DNA from: Paramyrothecium sp. XJ0827
Lineage: Eukaryota > Ascomycota > Sordariomycetes > Hypocreales > Stachybotryaceae
DNA length: 64,000 nucleotides
Assembly: GCA_020881915.1 (NCBI GenBank)
Contig: JAJFPB010000001.1
Span: 2,294,001 to 2,358,000, forward strand
Reading direction: 5' to 3'
A program made the position numbers and the translations under genes. Below, piece after piece: positions 19,887 to 31,358 of this stretch. How positions within the stretch are numbered: the stretch's first letter is position 1; each line of letters opens with the position of its first letter. The notes beneath the pieces are model-generated. The model saw only the letters and a program-made list of their open reading frames with translations. It was not told the origin of the DNA and did no database searches.

Positions 19887-22376
19887 TGACGTGACCAGAA
19901 GGGGAAGGGGGGGGGGAAGGGGGAACTTCCAGGGTGCCGTTGCGTATCCAACTCCCTCGCTTCAAGCCTCCGCGAGCCCTCAACTGCGACGCCGGCGCAT
20001 GTGGTTCTCCGCCTCCACCTTCCAGCCTCCACATTCAACTTAGCCTTCTTTCCCGTCCCCATCAACATCCCCATCCACGGCCGAAAAGCCGGAGGATAAA
20101 TTGGATTCTCACCCCTGGCTCAGCCTGGCCTGTCTGGTTTTCCATCCCGTCGCAGCCTCAACCAACCAGTCGGCGTCGCTATGGGTGGACCGTGAAGCCA
20201 GCAACGACAAGCACTAGCAGAGATGGCATTTCCCCTCCCCGCTTCCCAATCCCAAATTCCCTCCAGTAAACCCTCCCCCTTTCCCCACCCGCGTCTGTTG
20301 CTTACCTACTCTGGTAGGTCCCGTAGATATGTATGGAGTCACGGCAGTTTAGATGATTGATAGCGAGCGTTTTCCGAGCCTCATCGAGCAGGTGGCAACG
20401 ATCCGTTCTATACGGAGGAACGAAGAGGCCAGGGCCCAAACAGCGCTACGCCAATCCTCCGAGCGGACGTTGGCAATGGCCACCTGGACACGCCGGGGCC
20501 TGGATCGTCTTTCCTTTCCTTTTCTGTAAACTGGATTCTGTCTGGCTTGCCGTTCTCGTCTTCGTGCCTTACCCTTCGCTGAGGACCTACTCGTCTGGGC
20601 TTGAAGGGTCTGTGCCATGCCGTCCTAGGACCAGGATCGGAAGTATCCGGTCGGCGTGTAGCCACATGGGTCCCCTACCACTGAAGAGCCGGTGAACCAA
20701 GAGCCATGCTGCACAAGGTACTTTTTTCACTTCGCGGCACGACTAGCGCGCGTTGCACCGGAGCAGCGATGTGACTCGGGACGGCCTGTAAATAGAAGGT
20801 TATCCAACGAAGCTTGGCTTTGTACCAGCTTCCCGATCCGGAGCATCTGTTTTGCACGTCCAGTGACCGTTCTGAGCCTCGATTCGATGTTTGATTGGGG
20901 ATCTCGCGAGCCAGTGCAACGGTACGATGAGAACCTTGTTGGCCCCGGGGCGGACGCACTCCGGTGCTTGAAAGGATATGGACCCCTTCCCAGCGCAGCC
21001 TCTTGGCGCCCGACTTTCCTAGAAAACACCACCGAGAGACCGCCTTGGCGGTTCGCCAAAGGTTCTTCTCGCTAAGCAAACACAAGACTGCAAATTGCTC
21101 AATAGTGCTCTGCATCATCCATGCTGGACCTGAAACAAAAGATCCGCATTCTTGTGCCCTTCGAGCGGGTAGGCTACTACGGCTACATTTACTGTATTTA
21201 GCCCAGGATGGTCTTCGTTGTGAGGGTAGTGGTAGGTAGAGCCACAGTGGGTTTCTGCTCGGTTCCGCCAAGTTGAGCACAGGCCGGGTTGTCATACCGG
21301 AGACGATAGGACCTATGTTAAGAGGTTCACGCCGTCTTACCTACAGCGTGGCGGGGGCTCGAAACCCGTGTCTTGAAGTCCAGCGGTCGCGGTAGCAGTC
21401 GCAGTAACAGTCGCAGTAGCAGTCGCAGTAGCAGTCGCAGTAGCGGTTTTCGGCACAGCGCAGACGCCGCATCTCGTGGCTCTCGCAAGACGCCCAGCTT
21501 CATGCATTTAAGCATCATAGCGGGGTAACATTGTGGAAAGGAAGGTGGTCTTGCCTTGCACCCTCGGCGAAATGCACAACCGTCCTTGGCGCGTCTTATC
21601 GACAAGACGTCAGTCCGTTTCCCAAACACGACTTCACAACTACACAGCCCTTTCGGCTTAATATCCCGGTAGATCGAGCACGAGAGCTAAGTCCAACCAC
21701 CCGGTGCCGATTCGCTGGTAGCACGCACGTTAATGACGACAGGACACCACTTTGCTGTTACTTGCCTGTTTTCCATCTCAGCCTTGTCTGGCCTGGCCTG
21801 CACCACTTCCGGTGACACCATTCCAACGGCACCTCATGGTCGGTCGCCCGGATCTGCTCAGCATCTGATATCAACTCCGCCCCAGAGGCAGAAGCACACA
21901 TATATGCACTGATATTATAACCCACCACGTTGCAGCACAGCAGAGTCTCGACTCTTCTGCTCACCCTCTGCTTCTGGCAAAACATCCGCCAGCCAGGCTC
22001 GTCTCTCAGAGCAACAGCAGCAGCTCCACCGGCCCACGAAGGGCGGACCAACCATCATCATCACCACCACCACCACCAACACGAAACACTCTGGACACGA
22101 CACGTCTTTTCCAACTTCTGTCACGTTGGTCATTCTGCCGTCTAACAAAACTTTGATATCATATCTCGGCACCCGCTTTCCAGCCAGTCATCTAACCCCC
22201 TTCCAACTGTCCAGGCCACCCGCACCAAATCGCCATATCGCCATATCGCCTTCCTAGTCTGGCCTCGCTCGTGTTACATCCACTTCGTCTTCGACATCCC
22301 TCAGGCCGGGACGACCATCTCCTGTCCGAAACACACTGCCTAGCGCTTGCATTTGACCCCGAAATCCGGAGAAACC
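19887..22376. other. Gene-poor region upstream of the cupin gene
   Basis: About 2.5 kb with no recognisable gene. Holds a purine run (19900-19925), a 12-bp tandem repeat (21384-21445) and a CAT/CAC trinucleotide run (about 22050-22078). The last 200-300 bp are pyrimidine-rich, as expected of the cupin promoter and leader. Confidence 0.5.
21384..21445. repeat. 12-bp tandem repeat, about five copies
   Basis: Unit AGTCGCAGTAGC, with variants (AGTCGCAGTAAC), repeated about five times. The surrounding reading frame simply follows the repeat and has no other coding support. Confidence 0.85.
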
Positions 22377-23049
22377 ATGGCGTCGCTGCTACCCATCATC
22401 TCCGACATCATCCCCATGATCATCCCATCCACCACCCACGTCACGCGCTCGCGCGACCTGGAGCCCTCGCATCCAACCGTTGAGGGCCCCGTCGTTCGGA
22501 GACCCGCCGTCGTTGACAAGTGCGATAAGATGTGTGCATCCGGTGAGTCGGGTCGATTGATTACCTGCCTTGCATCATTTTCGCTTCCCTTATCAACCTG
22601 TACGAGGTGACAAGGTCCCAAATCCGTCCACGCTGACCCTGCAACCCATCCCCGGATAGTCCTCACAACTCGTCCGCACTCGGTCACCCCCGTGCGCCAT
22701 AACAGCGAGCAAGGTATGCAGCACCCCGCAGCCCACTGGATAACCTTTCCTGGGCTTCGCTCCCCTTGCCCAGACGTTGTTGGTAACCTCTAATCTCCCC
22801 ACCCGTGAAGACGCCATCGTCTACGTCGCCTCCGGTACCGGACTCTTGCTCGTCAACGAAGGCTTCAACTCAGACTTGCGCCTACATGAGCTTTCGTCGG
22901 GTGACTTTGCGGTCATCCCTGCGTGGACCGAGCATCAGATCCGCAATGATACAGATGCAGATGTTGTCTGCGTGATCATCCAGAGCGGGCCTCGCCCCGA
23001 GGGTGCCACGTTGACTGACTGGGGAGGTGACGAGGTCGCAGAAAGCTAA
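22377..23049 (+). CDS. Small cupin-domain protein
   Basis: Three exons join in phase: 22377-22542, 22660-22713 (only 54 nt) and 22811-23049, giving 152 aa. The start AAACCATGG is a strong context. The third exon carries a single cupin fold with the motifs SEQDAIVYVASGTGLL (after splicing) and HELSSGDFAVIPAWTEHQIRN. The two His in the second motif are at usual metal-site positions. Substrate and reaction cannot be read from sequence; fungal proteins of this size and motif pattern are mostly uncharacterised. The 3' site of the second intron is CCCGTGAAG at 22810; the nearer CAG at 22775 would give an immediate stop. There is no signal peptide, so it is probably cytosolic. Confidence 0.8.
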
Positions 23050-23162
23050 AGGATTGATCTACGGCATGCCTCATCACCATCTTGGGACCTGTCATGTGCT
23101 CCTGAGGCGAATCCGGTCTTGCGTCTCTACCTTACAGAGTGTGCGTGAAAAGAGGCGGCTGC

Positions 23163-24662
23163 TCATGCAGAGTGTCCCTTGCTACAGTACGACTTGACCA
23201 GCTGCACCACGCGCTGCCGGCTGGCTGCATCGTCAAATATTTGCGCATGATCTAATTGGGGGAATATCACGGCCTCCACACCCTCAACGCCGTCCAAGTA
23301 TTGCGCAACTGCGGCTGTGTCTACTATCAGATCTCTACCTGATAAGCAAACGGCAGTCTTGGACCCTCCTTTGGGTCGCCCGCTTCTTAGGCCCCTTTCT
23401 GTAGCAAGTAGTTCCTCCTTCCAGATAATGTTCTCCCGCCAGAAGAAGTATCTTCCAAGGCATAGCGCAACACCTGGGTCCGTACTGGCAAAATACCACA
23501 GCTGCCACTCATTCGCCCGCTTGGGAAGACGTCGGGTGAAGTTGAAGGCTACATCTGGCAAGTGAAGACTGATTGTTACCGGATCAATAAGCACGACGCT
23601 ATTGGTCCTCTTTCGTAAGCTGGCATCGCGGAGCATATGCGTGGTCAAGACCGAGCCGTAGGAATGCGAGACTATCGAGAAGCTGTGCCACCCATGATGG
23701 TCGAGAATGCTCGTCATCTGCCTAAGAAACTCCGACTTATCCGGCGGAGGCGCCGTCAGCCTGAAGGAAATGGGGAGTATTTCGATAGCAATAACTCCAA
23801 CACCCGCGTTACGCTTGGCAGCTGCATGTACCTCGGTGATAAACCTTATGTACGTCAACAAGCCCACCCCAATGCCATGGAAAAAGACGAATGGCACGCT
23901 GCTCTCGTCACAGTGAGGCTGGTGCCAGTATCCCAGGGATGGTGCCGGTGATCGGCGGCTCGCGAGGAGCTCTTGTGGCCTCGGAGGGAAGATGTCCAAC
24001 GTCGCAGCGGCTGATCTTGCGTAGTATTGAAATCCATGCAGGGATAGAAGCAGGTGAGTGAATTGGTCCACCATGAACATCATCCAATACCACGTCAGGC
24101 TCCGGTACATGGTGGTGATGGTGTCGAACGTCAGCCGGAGGGACTTGGCCGGGCCTCTTCCTGGACCAAAAGTACGACCCAGTTGCTTTTCGATCACACC
24201 GATGTACTCCTCAAGCTCATCTGCGAGCTCCTCTTCCTCTTCGCTATCCAACGTCTCCACTTCGCGGTCGAAGAAGGCCCAAAGGAGGAACTCTTTGATG
24301 TTGTCCCGGCAGATGTCCTCCAACTCGGCCCCAAGGAACCACCCACTGAGATACGACGTCGGAGATGCCATGTTTCCGATGCATCGCTCGAACAGGGCTC
24401 GGCGCTCTGCCCGGGGAAGCGGTGGCGGATGGACTGCCCGCCGCATCAGACGCCTCTGGAACGGGTGGTAAATGACAAGGGCGTATGCTACCTCGGCGAC
24501 CAAGAGGCCGCACAGGATCCAGGTCACAATCAGCTGCCTTGCCTGTGCCCCATAGCCACAGACCAATGCCAAAAGTAAGGCTGCATAGATGAGGTGGGTG
24601 TAGCGGATGAAGAGGATAGAGATGCGTATGAAGACATACTCTGCGAAGGACGTCCCGATCAT
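23163..24662 (-). CDS. Membrane-associated alpha/beta-hydrolase
   Basis: A single exon of 499 aa. Two hydrophobic segments at about 24-38 and 45-64 suggest N-terminal membrane anchoring. The catalytic fold starts near residue 255. The oxyanion-type motif FFHGIGVGL (260-268) precedes the nucleophile elbow SHSYGS (Ser334), and Asp444 (SGRDLIVD) and His472 (LDHAQIF) complete a triad. A middle region (100-215) with an acidic run (DSEEEEELADELEEY) separates membrane and catalytic parts. This arrangement is seen in a group of uncharacterised fungal hydrolases; lipid or ester substrates are plausible but not shown. The start at 24662 gives the full hydrophobic N-terminus. Confidence 0.8.
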   Translation of the reverse strand: MIGTSFAEYVFIRISILFIRYTHLIYAALLLALVCGYGAQARQLIVTWILCGLLVAEVAYALVIYHPFQRRLMRRAVHPPPLPRAERRALFERCIGNMASPTSYLSGWFLGAELEDICRDNIKEFLLWAFFDREVETLDSEEEEELADELEEYIGVIEKQLGRTFGPGRGPAKSLRLTFDTITTMYRSLTWYWMMFMVDQFTHLLLSLHGFQYYARSAAATLDIFPPRPQELLASRRSPAPSLGYWHQPHCDESSVPFVFFHGIGVGLLTYIRFITEVHAAAKRNAGVGVIAIEILPISFRLTAPPPDKSEFLRQMTSILDHHGWHSFSIVSHSYGSVLTTHMLRDASLRKRTNSVVLIDPVTISLHLPDVAFNFTRRLPKRANEWQLWYFASTDPGVALCLGRYFFWRENIIWKEELLATERGLRSGRPKGGSKTAVCLSGRDLIVDTAAVAQYLDGVEGVEAVIFPQLDHAQIFDDAASRQRVVQLVKSYCSKGHSA

Positions 24663-25525
24663 CTGCGCAGCGACTCTAGGTCAGGAGGACGAAAACTTGC
24701 TCTCCTTGTTGTCTCGCTTCCTGCAGTTTCTTCAGTAAATAGGGAATAAATTATGCCAGCGTCTTGAGCATGCGTCAATGAATCACTCGAGAGACGACGA
24801 GATATCAAAATGCCCGCCTTGTATTTTCGACGACAGTTACGCGCACGGCGAAAGAACGGCTGCCCAAATAGACCAGTGTGCATACAATTGCCTTATTGAT
24901 CACGATAGGGTGTTTTCTTTGATTCGTCGGCGGGCCAATACGTGGCCGATTTCCAGATGCATAAATCTAGGTTAGTGACATACACATGACGTGTTTCAGG
25001 TCTCACTGATCGCCGTGCTAATCATAGGCTATAGGGTAATCACATCCGTTGGTGGACTAGACTACTATGAGAGAGCACATTGCTGGAACCAGTGCTATAA
25101 TACAATTTATCGGCTGCGTTTCTGTCACTTTTCTTTCTTCGTCTTTGGTTCCTTATTTGATGTTATAACAAGAATTCTATTTGAAGCGTCAGAGTCTAGC
25201 ATTGATGTCATTAAACCAGGCCACTTTATAAACCATGGAGGACCAAGTGGCCGGTGTGGTAGTTTGTGCTGATTTTAGAGAACATCGTTGCAACAGAGTT
25301 CTTTGCAAATATGTACTGGAACATCAAGAGGCTCAGTTGGAATGATCTGCGGAAGAACGCATACATAGTCAGATCATTTCATAAAAGTTTCCCGCTGCGG
25401 CGGTGAGTTTTAAACAGTCGCTCCTTTCACATCCACAGAGTAATGAATGAAATCTCGACACAGACTTTGACGCACAATCTATCCTGCCGCTTCTGCTTCC
25501 GCGAATTATTCGAACCCGGGAAGTC
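24663..25525. other. Intergenic region
   Basis: Promoter side of the hydrolase gene and 3' flank of the adenylyltransferase gene. AT-rich around 25000-25300. No coding potential was seen. Confidence 0.5.
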
Positions 25526-26791
25526 TCAATTTGTGCGTGTCTTGGCTTCAGCTCGTTGTTGTCGAATCGTCGTACTGCTAATCTTAGCTGTGAAGTCCTC
25601 GGCCTTGACACCCGACTCGTCCTCAACCTCTTCGGCATCCTTGGCGTCCAGGACGTCAACCTCGAACACATCGAGGGGCGCCCACCCCTTTTCATTTCTC
25701 CGGTCGTTAATGGCTTTGCCGCCGCCTCGCGTCTCGCCCGACACCGCGATGGCGTCGATGTGCTCCTCAGACACAGTGGGACCGAAAGGGTCCCTCAGGG
25801 GCACGCAGCGCACGAGTACGCTGCCCTGGTGGAACGTGGCGTGCAGCTCGCCGTCAGGGCCGGCGGTGGTGGACGAAGAGGAGAGCGTCGGCGCAGTGGA
25901 GAAGGGGAGATCTAGCACGGTGCGGAGGAAGGACAGGACACTCAATACGCGCTGGTCCCAGGACTGCAGCTCGTCGGAGAACTTCTTGTTCTGGAGGAGC
26001 TCCTCGGCCGAAACGCCGATGATGAAGACGCGGCGTTCCGAGGGAGTCCGGTCTGGGTTGGGGAGTTGGAGGAGGAGGGCTGTGGCGTGCAGGAGAAGCT
26101 TGTGGCCAGGGTGGAGATGGTCGAAGGTGCCGCCCAGACACACGTTTTTATAGCCAGGAACACCGTTTTCAGTGTCATCAGCCGGATTACCGGACTTGCT
26201 TGGGTCGGCTGACATGCTGATGCCAGCATCTATGGCGACAATCTGGCTCTGCAGAAAGGTCTGGTGGCCTTCGGCGAGGCCCAGGTATGCGGAGAGCAGC
26301 TCGTAGCCGGCCTCGCTGCTGGGGTGGAAGAGGGTCGCCCAGGGCCGGACATGCGTCGCAAAGGCGGCCAGGTCCAGAACCGGCGTTCCGTTCTGCCGGC
26401 TGTACGCCCCGTCATAGTCGGGCCGGTACGTCCGACCCCGAGAGTGGTCCACCAGCACGATGCGGGCGTCTAAGCTGCCGGCGCCGGCGCCGATGTCCGT
26501 AGCGATGCCAGGCTCGGCGCAGACGACGGCAATGGTGGCATAAAGGCCCGCGAGCAGGGACTGGGCCAGCTTCCACCGGACGTGGGGCGCGTAGCCGGCA
26601 GTGAGGACGGGCGCCGTAAGGGCGATGACGAGTGTCACGGGCTCATTTGGTGGCGATGACGAGGAAGCTGCGAGATTGAGCTTTGCAAGGACCGAGGTTA
26701 TAGACTCGCGGTAGGCGGCACTGAGTGACGAGCGAGTGGCGGGACGCGGAGGGGGAGGGAGCAGCAGAAGATGAGGGGTTTGTGAAGTCAT
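25526..26791 (-). CDS. cab4: Phosphopantetheine adenylyltransferase (CoA synthesis)
   Basis: Transfers AMP from ATP to 4'-phosphopantetheine, making dephospho-CoA, the fourth step from pantothenate in coenzyme A synthesis. A single exon of 421 aa. The nucleotidyltransferase core begins with GGTFDHLHPGH (about residue 218-228, the T/HxGH signature) and ends with ISSTTIRQQRAE, the ISSTxIR motif. The roughly 215-residue N-terminal part (LVIALTAP, GLYATIAVVCAEP) is typical of eukaryotic PPAT proteins of the Cab4 type. No dephospho-CoA kinase domain (P-loop) follows, so it is monofunctional, as in yeast. A cytosolic location is expected. Confidence 0.9.
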   Translation of the reverse strand: MTSQTPHLLLLPPPPRPATRSSLSAAYRESITSVLAKLNLAASSSSPPNEPVTLVIALTAPVLTAGYAPHVRWKLAQSLLAGLYATIAVVCAEPGIATDIGAGAGSLDARIVLVDHSRGRTYRPDYDGAYSRQNGTPVLDLAAFATHVRPWATLFHPSSEAGYELLSAYLGLAEGHQTFLQSQIVAIDAGISMSADPSKSGNPADDTENGVPGYKNVCLGGTFDHLHPGHKLLLHATALLLQLPNPDRTPSERRVFIIGVSAEELLQNKKFSDELQSWDQRVLSVLSFLRTVLDLPFSTAPTLSSSSTTAGPDGELHATFHQGSVLVRCVPLRDPFGPTVSEEHIDAIAVSGETRGGGKAINDRRNEKGWAPLDVFEVDVLDAKDAEEVEDESGVKAEDFTAKISSTTIRQQRAEAKTRTN

Positions 26792-27960
26792 GGCTGTTGT
26801 GGTATCTACGGTGTTGCTGCGCTGAATACAGTATGCCTCGTTGTTTGAACAGAAAAGACGCCGAATTGCGGCTCAACAAATATGTGGTGCCAAAGTGTGT
26901 GACATATGTCTAAAGCAGAACAATGGATCCCATCAACACGCCAAAGCGTAATTGGTAGATCGGGACCTTACCTCACCTATGCAGGCCCGATTGCGATGTC
27001 TCGAGATGGTGCATGAAAAAAAAACCTCGGTACCCTGCAATAGGCAGCTTCGCATTGTTTCGAGTGTTCCGCACTGGCAGCAGCTGGTGAGCCCAATTTT
27101 TAAATAAAAAAATAATCAAGACCGCAAACATATACCATCTTAACCATGAGCAAATAATTGTTGAAATTCGTCTATAAAGCTTTGAATTTTGGAATATTTG
27201 ATGAATATTTCTCCACCATATTTCTATTAAAAACCTTTTATTTAATCCTCAAGTAAGGGCGATTAGAGTACCTTTTCGGAGTAGAGTTTCTGCACGTCTG
27301 CAGTATCGCCATTTTACAATCACTTGACCAGTCACCATGATGCTAGATGGATATTATGACTAAGCCTAAGAAGGATATAAGAAGGCGTGCCCTGTCCTCG
27401 ACCATACATTCCAACTTTCTCTTTCCTGTCCAGCTTGTGTAGTAAAATCTGTTCTTTTCTTCAAGACCTATGATGAAACTTGGCACAGAGAGAATGGCGA
27501 ACAGGAAAACTCTTCTGCTGCTTGATCTAATCTGATGCGTTATAAGTATCTGAGGTCGAACCATACCCAGAGCTCTTGGAGGATATGATGAACAGCTGGA
27601 TGAGAATTGGGTACATGATGTTACCAAACACAGTTCTGAAAACCCCCGAGCAATGTGGCGGGGGCTCTCTGGCTAAATTCGACTCGTAAGATGTCTGGCT
27701 TGGGAAATTGGTGATAACGCGCCGCTTTATCGGCAAAGTGGGAGAGCCAAGTTCACGGTCACATAAGACAAGGGCTATCAATGAAGAAAGTCAGATCATT
27801 GGACCATCTCAACAGCGAAAAGAGATCAACTATAGTCTCGTGCCGGTCTTCCAAGCTCTAGAAAGATGAGGGTTTCCCAGCCGCCATAAACACCCAGTCA
27901 GCTGTTCAGTAGAGTGGAACAGCCGTCCGATTGTATTTGCGAGTTTTCACATGGCGCTTC
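26792..27960. other. Intergenic region with an AT-rich core
   Basis: Between PPAT (promoter side) and the GH43 3' end. 27090-27260 is markedly AT-rich, with A-tracts (AAATAAAAAAATAAT). No gene or repeat family was recognised. Confidence 0.5.
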
Positions 27961-28959
27961 TCATGTCATTACCACCGGTTGGATAGTGCCATCTTCGTTG
28001 AATATGAAGCGGTCGATCGCAAGCACTCGATTGTCCGCAGCTTTGTCCCCGACTATGCGGCGATGGTATACTATGTAGTACTCCCCGTCATCGTCTCGAA
28101 ACACTGAGTGATGGCCCGGCCCATCGGCCACCGCGTCATCCCTGGAGAGGATAAGTCCAATCCGAATGAAAGGGCCGGTGATGGAAGGGGACATGGCATA
28201 CGCAACGCGATAGTCGGGGGTCCCGTAGCCGCCCTCTGACCACATGAAATAGTACGTGCCATCTTGCTTGAGCATGAATGATCCTTCGACGAAGCCTTCA
28301 TTGGGTGTGATGTCTATAGGCCCAGAGCCGTCATCCCAATTGGTCAAAGACACCATGTCGTCGGCCAGGGGTGCAATATTCGTGCGAGTGCCTCCCCAAA
28401 TCAGGTAGTGCCTGCCGTTGTCATCCACGAAGACTTGCTGGTCCATTGGATTTGCGCCGTTGATTTGACCTGTCACGATTGGGGAATCGACGAGATCTCG
28501 AAAAGGGCCGTCTGGCGTAGATGCCGAAGCAACCCCAATCCCACTTGGCTCCACGTCAGTGTTGGAGGGGTTGTTTGCAGTGTAGTAGAAGTAGTAGGTC
28601 CCGTTGCGCTCAACCGTACATGGTGCCCAGAGTGCATTTCTGGCCCAAATTGATGTCTGTGCGTCGAAGACGCGAGCATGCTTCGTCCACTGGACCAAGC
28701 CTGGGCTTGAAAAGGCATCAAACCAGGTTTGCCCATCGAACGGTGTGGAAACTGTAGCATAAACCCAGTATGTATCCCCGGACTTGAGGCCGTCCGGGTC
28801 TGCATACCATCCGTCCACGATGGGGTTTGTCCATGTTTTCGCACTAGGTTGCTCATCTCCAAAGGTGGGTATGAGAAGCTGCGGGACGCCGAATGCCTTC
28901 TGCGCAAAGCACAAAAGGATGACCACGAATCTTGTAGGAGCCAGCATCACTTCCAGCAT
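27961..28959 (-). CDS. Secreted glycoside hydrolase family 43
   Basis: Five-bladed beta-propeller enzyme acting on arabinose- or xylose-containing plant polysaccharides. A single exon of 332 aa. The N-terminus has a hydrophobic signal (LAPTRFVVILLCFAQKAFG); Met6 is an alternative start that would give a cleaner signal peptide. Catalytic positions by family motif are the base Asp54 (WYADPDG), the pKa-modulating Asp173 (NPMDQQVFVDD) and the acid Glu225 (EGFVEGSFML). The length fits a bare catalytic domain with no carbohydrate-binding module. Alpha-L-arabinofuranosidase, endo-arabinanase and beta-xylosidase cannot be separated by eye. It diverges from the Duc1-like gene across about 0.9 kb. Confidence 0.88.
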   Translation of the reverse strand: MLEVMLAPTRFVVILLCFAQKAFGVPQLLIPTFGDEQPSAKTWTNPIVDGWYADPDGLKSGDTYWVYATVSTPFDGQTWFDAFSSPGLVQWTKHARVFDAQTSIWARNALWAPCTVERNGTYYFYYTANNPSNTDVEPSGIGVASASTPDGPFRDLVDSPIVTGQINGANPMDQQVFVDDNGRHYLIWGGTRTNIAPLADDMVSLTNWDDGSGPIDITPNEGFVEGSFMLKQDGTYYFMWSEGGYGTPDYRVAYAMSPSITGPFIRIGLILSRDDAVADGPGHHSVFRDDDGEYYIVYHRRIVGDKAADNRVLAIDRFIFNEDGTIQPVVMT

Positions 28960-29870
28960 GCTTTCGGCGAATAGGTTTCAACAGCTTGAGTCGAGCGTAT
29001 GGGTGGCAAGAATGATTCACACGTGTAGATAAGGGTTTTTTTTGAGAGAGAAGGTCGGCTTCCTTCCATTGGGTCACACGAACGGCCGGGCCGGGCAATA
29101 AGTATTGCTCTTAGCCGTGTCTCAGAGAGTCGACATTGAACGCATGTCTCCCAATGGGTTTGCTTGAGCCCAAAGGTGTCAGCTGGCGGGGATATGTATG
29201 ACATCTGTTGCCATGTGATGATGCTGGCTAGAGACATTAAGTTTCCGCATTACACGGCCAGTGACGATCTTTGCGGGAGTTGCGGAGAAATGCAACTTGA
29301 CGTTTCATTGCGCAGATCGTGGAGCCCATCCTGGGCCGCTTCATTGGCATCAGTGAGCGGTCAAAGCATTGTATTCCCCCTCTTTGGGGAAGGAATGTGG
29401 AAAAGAATCAACAAGCTAATAGTGTCATGTCAGCAGATATATTCTTGAAAGTAGCAGTAGTGCAAGGCGCAAGAAATGCTTTGCTGTTAGCAGGGTCTGA
29501 TCGCGAGGGACAACAGGGGGTCGCTTCTTGGTTCCAAAGCCAATGTTGATAGCTCTTCGTCCCACATTTGTTTAGCTGACGGCCTAGCCATCGGCAATAC
29601 GAAGAATCAATACAGCTGGAAATCCTCACAGAACAATGCTTAGAAGCAATGTGTGGACCATACTATCAGTCGTGTTTTGTTGGACGATACCAAAGTTTGA
29701 TAACGATGGGTGAGGGTGTAGGGTAGTCGTAAAGAAGCTGGAGGTGAAGAGCGATACTGATACGTCATCGTTTTTGAGCTCAACCATGACCCGTTGAGCT
29801 CGGCGAAAGAAGCAGCTGAGCCATTGTCGCACTTCTTCCTCTCATATGAAGCTTGAGACATTTTCGCACA
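28960..29870. other. Divergent intergenic region (GH43 / Duc1-like)
   Basis: Should contain both promoters. No exact XlnR-type GGCTAAA site was seen in it. No coding potential. Confidence 0.45.
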
Positions 29871-30996
29871 ATGGCGGACAAGTATATTTTGCGGGTTACC
29901 GCTGGCACTGGATACGATGATGAGAAACACGTCGAGGTCCCAGTCAATCAAGCGAAGCCCCTCCACCTCCAGAGCGACAATGCTGATATCGAGTTGAATG
30001 TGAGGATCCAGAACTATCGTGGGCTCCCCAAGGACTCGCCTTCGACATCGCCGTATTTTGAAGCCGAGCCGCACGCATATAACCAGGACCAGTACAGCAT
30101 ATCGATCCGCTTTACCCCGCGCAAGCCTTCATCCGCTGCCGAGGACGACGATGGTATCCAAGGTCAAAACCTCCAGTTTGGGAATGACTTCGACCACCCT
30201 ATCCGTGACAGGCTCCCACCGGGGTTTAGCACAGCGATGAACATTGTCAAGTGGTGGATCGACCCTGGTCTGGATGGAGACGCCTATGCAGACCGGCCCT
30301 ACATGTACGGCCCAGCACTGTCGTCCTTCAATGCGATGAGCGTCGGGCCGGGTGAGTACGATGAGGCAAAGGGAGGTCTGTGGGTCGAGGAAGGCGGAGA
30401 TGAAGAAGGCCTGCAAGACAGAGAAGATGTTGGAATGCCGAGTACGGGCAAGGCACGAATGAAATGGGCATTGGGAGCTGGCAAGAAGGAAGCCTGGACC
30501 TTTGAGTATGGACGAACGTACGCGTTTGACTTCTTCAACCCTTACCTCGACTTCGCAAACTTGGCGCTTCGACTTCCTGGGTTTCACCTACCAATTGTCA
30601 ACTATTGGGATGGCCAAGGCCTAAGGTAAGTGTGAGCTTCGATCCGTCCTACTGGATCTCTTTCTTACTTTGAGCACGACCCCTACATTATTTCTTCTCA
30701 CTTAAACTGGTTCCAGATCAACCCCAAAGCGCTCACACCATCTTAGATACGTGCTGCGCAACAAAGAAACCAACGAAGTCTACCTCACAATTCTTTTCAC
30801 TCTCTACCTCAAGGAAGACGTCGACGAGGACGGGAAATTGAGAAAGGACGCAACGAAACGTGCAACCGAGGAAGCTGGCGGCGCGACAGCCGACCATGAT
30901 AACGATCACGACGAAGAGGAAGCTCTGCGACAAGCGAGAGAGAAGCTGGGACCTTCACACGGCGAGGCTCAAACCAGCGCAGACGATGTGGACTAG
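29871..30996 (+). CDS. Duc1/DUF1769 family protein
   Basis: Two exons, 29871-30625 and 30747-30996, join in phase across GTAAGT...CTTAG, giving 334 aa. The fungal DUF1769 (Duc1) core is recognisable from KYILRVTAGTGYDD, IELNVRIQNYRGLP, the middle motif PPGFSTAMNIVKWWIDPGL and the late FEYGRTYAFDFFNPYLDF, then YVLRN after the splice. In fission yeast the Duc1 protein is linked to the cell cortex and plasma membrane; the same role here is inference. The C-terminal roughly 60 residues are acidic and low-complexity (DNDHDEEEALRQAREK). The start ATG in CGCACAATGG is preferred over an upstream in-frame TTG. Confidence 0.85.
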
Positions 30997-31358
30997 ACGC
31001 ATGGCATAGCAGCTTGACGGAAATCATAGCGGGTAGACGGACAGAATAGAGCACAAACCATTCATGGAGGTCCTCAACAACTGCGGGCTTCGGGACAACC
31101 TGCACATCGACGCCACAGCCGACGGCCCCGATCGAACAAGCCGTGGCAGCTCAAAACTGACCTTTCTGGAAAAATGCAGATGGAGGTGCAGTCGGCGTCG
31201 TTTGCTTGTGGGAAAATCGTGGGCATCAAGTATGGATCAGAGAATGGGCCCTTTTTCACAGGCGTTGGATTCAGGCCTGTGCAGAAACGATCGTTTCTCC
31301 AGAGCCTCATTGGCCGGAATTCGCGATCCGAATTCCGCAAGCAAGCATCGGATTCGGT

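Noticed and set aside
20675..21295. 206-codon minus-strand frame in the gene-poor region
   Set aside because: No recognisable domain, signal peptide or phased introns; an overlapping plus-strand frame is also open. Treated as chance.
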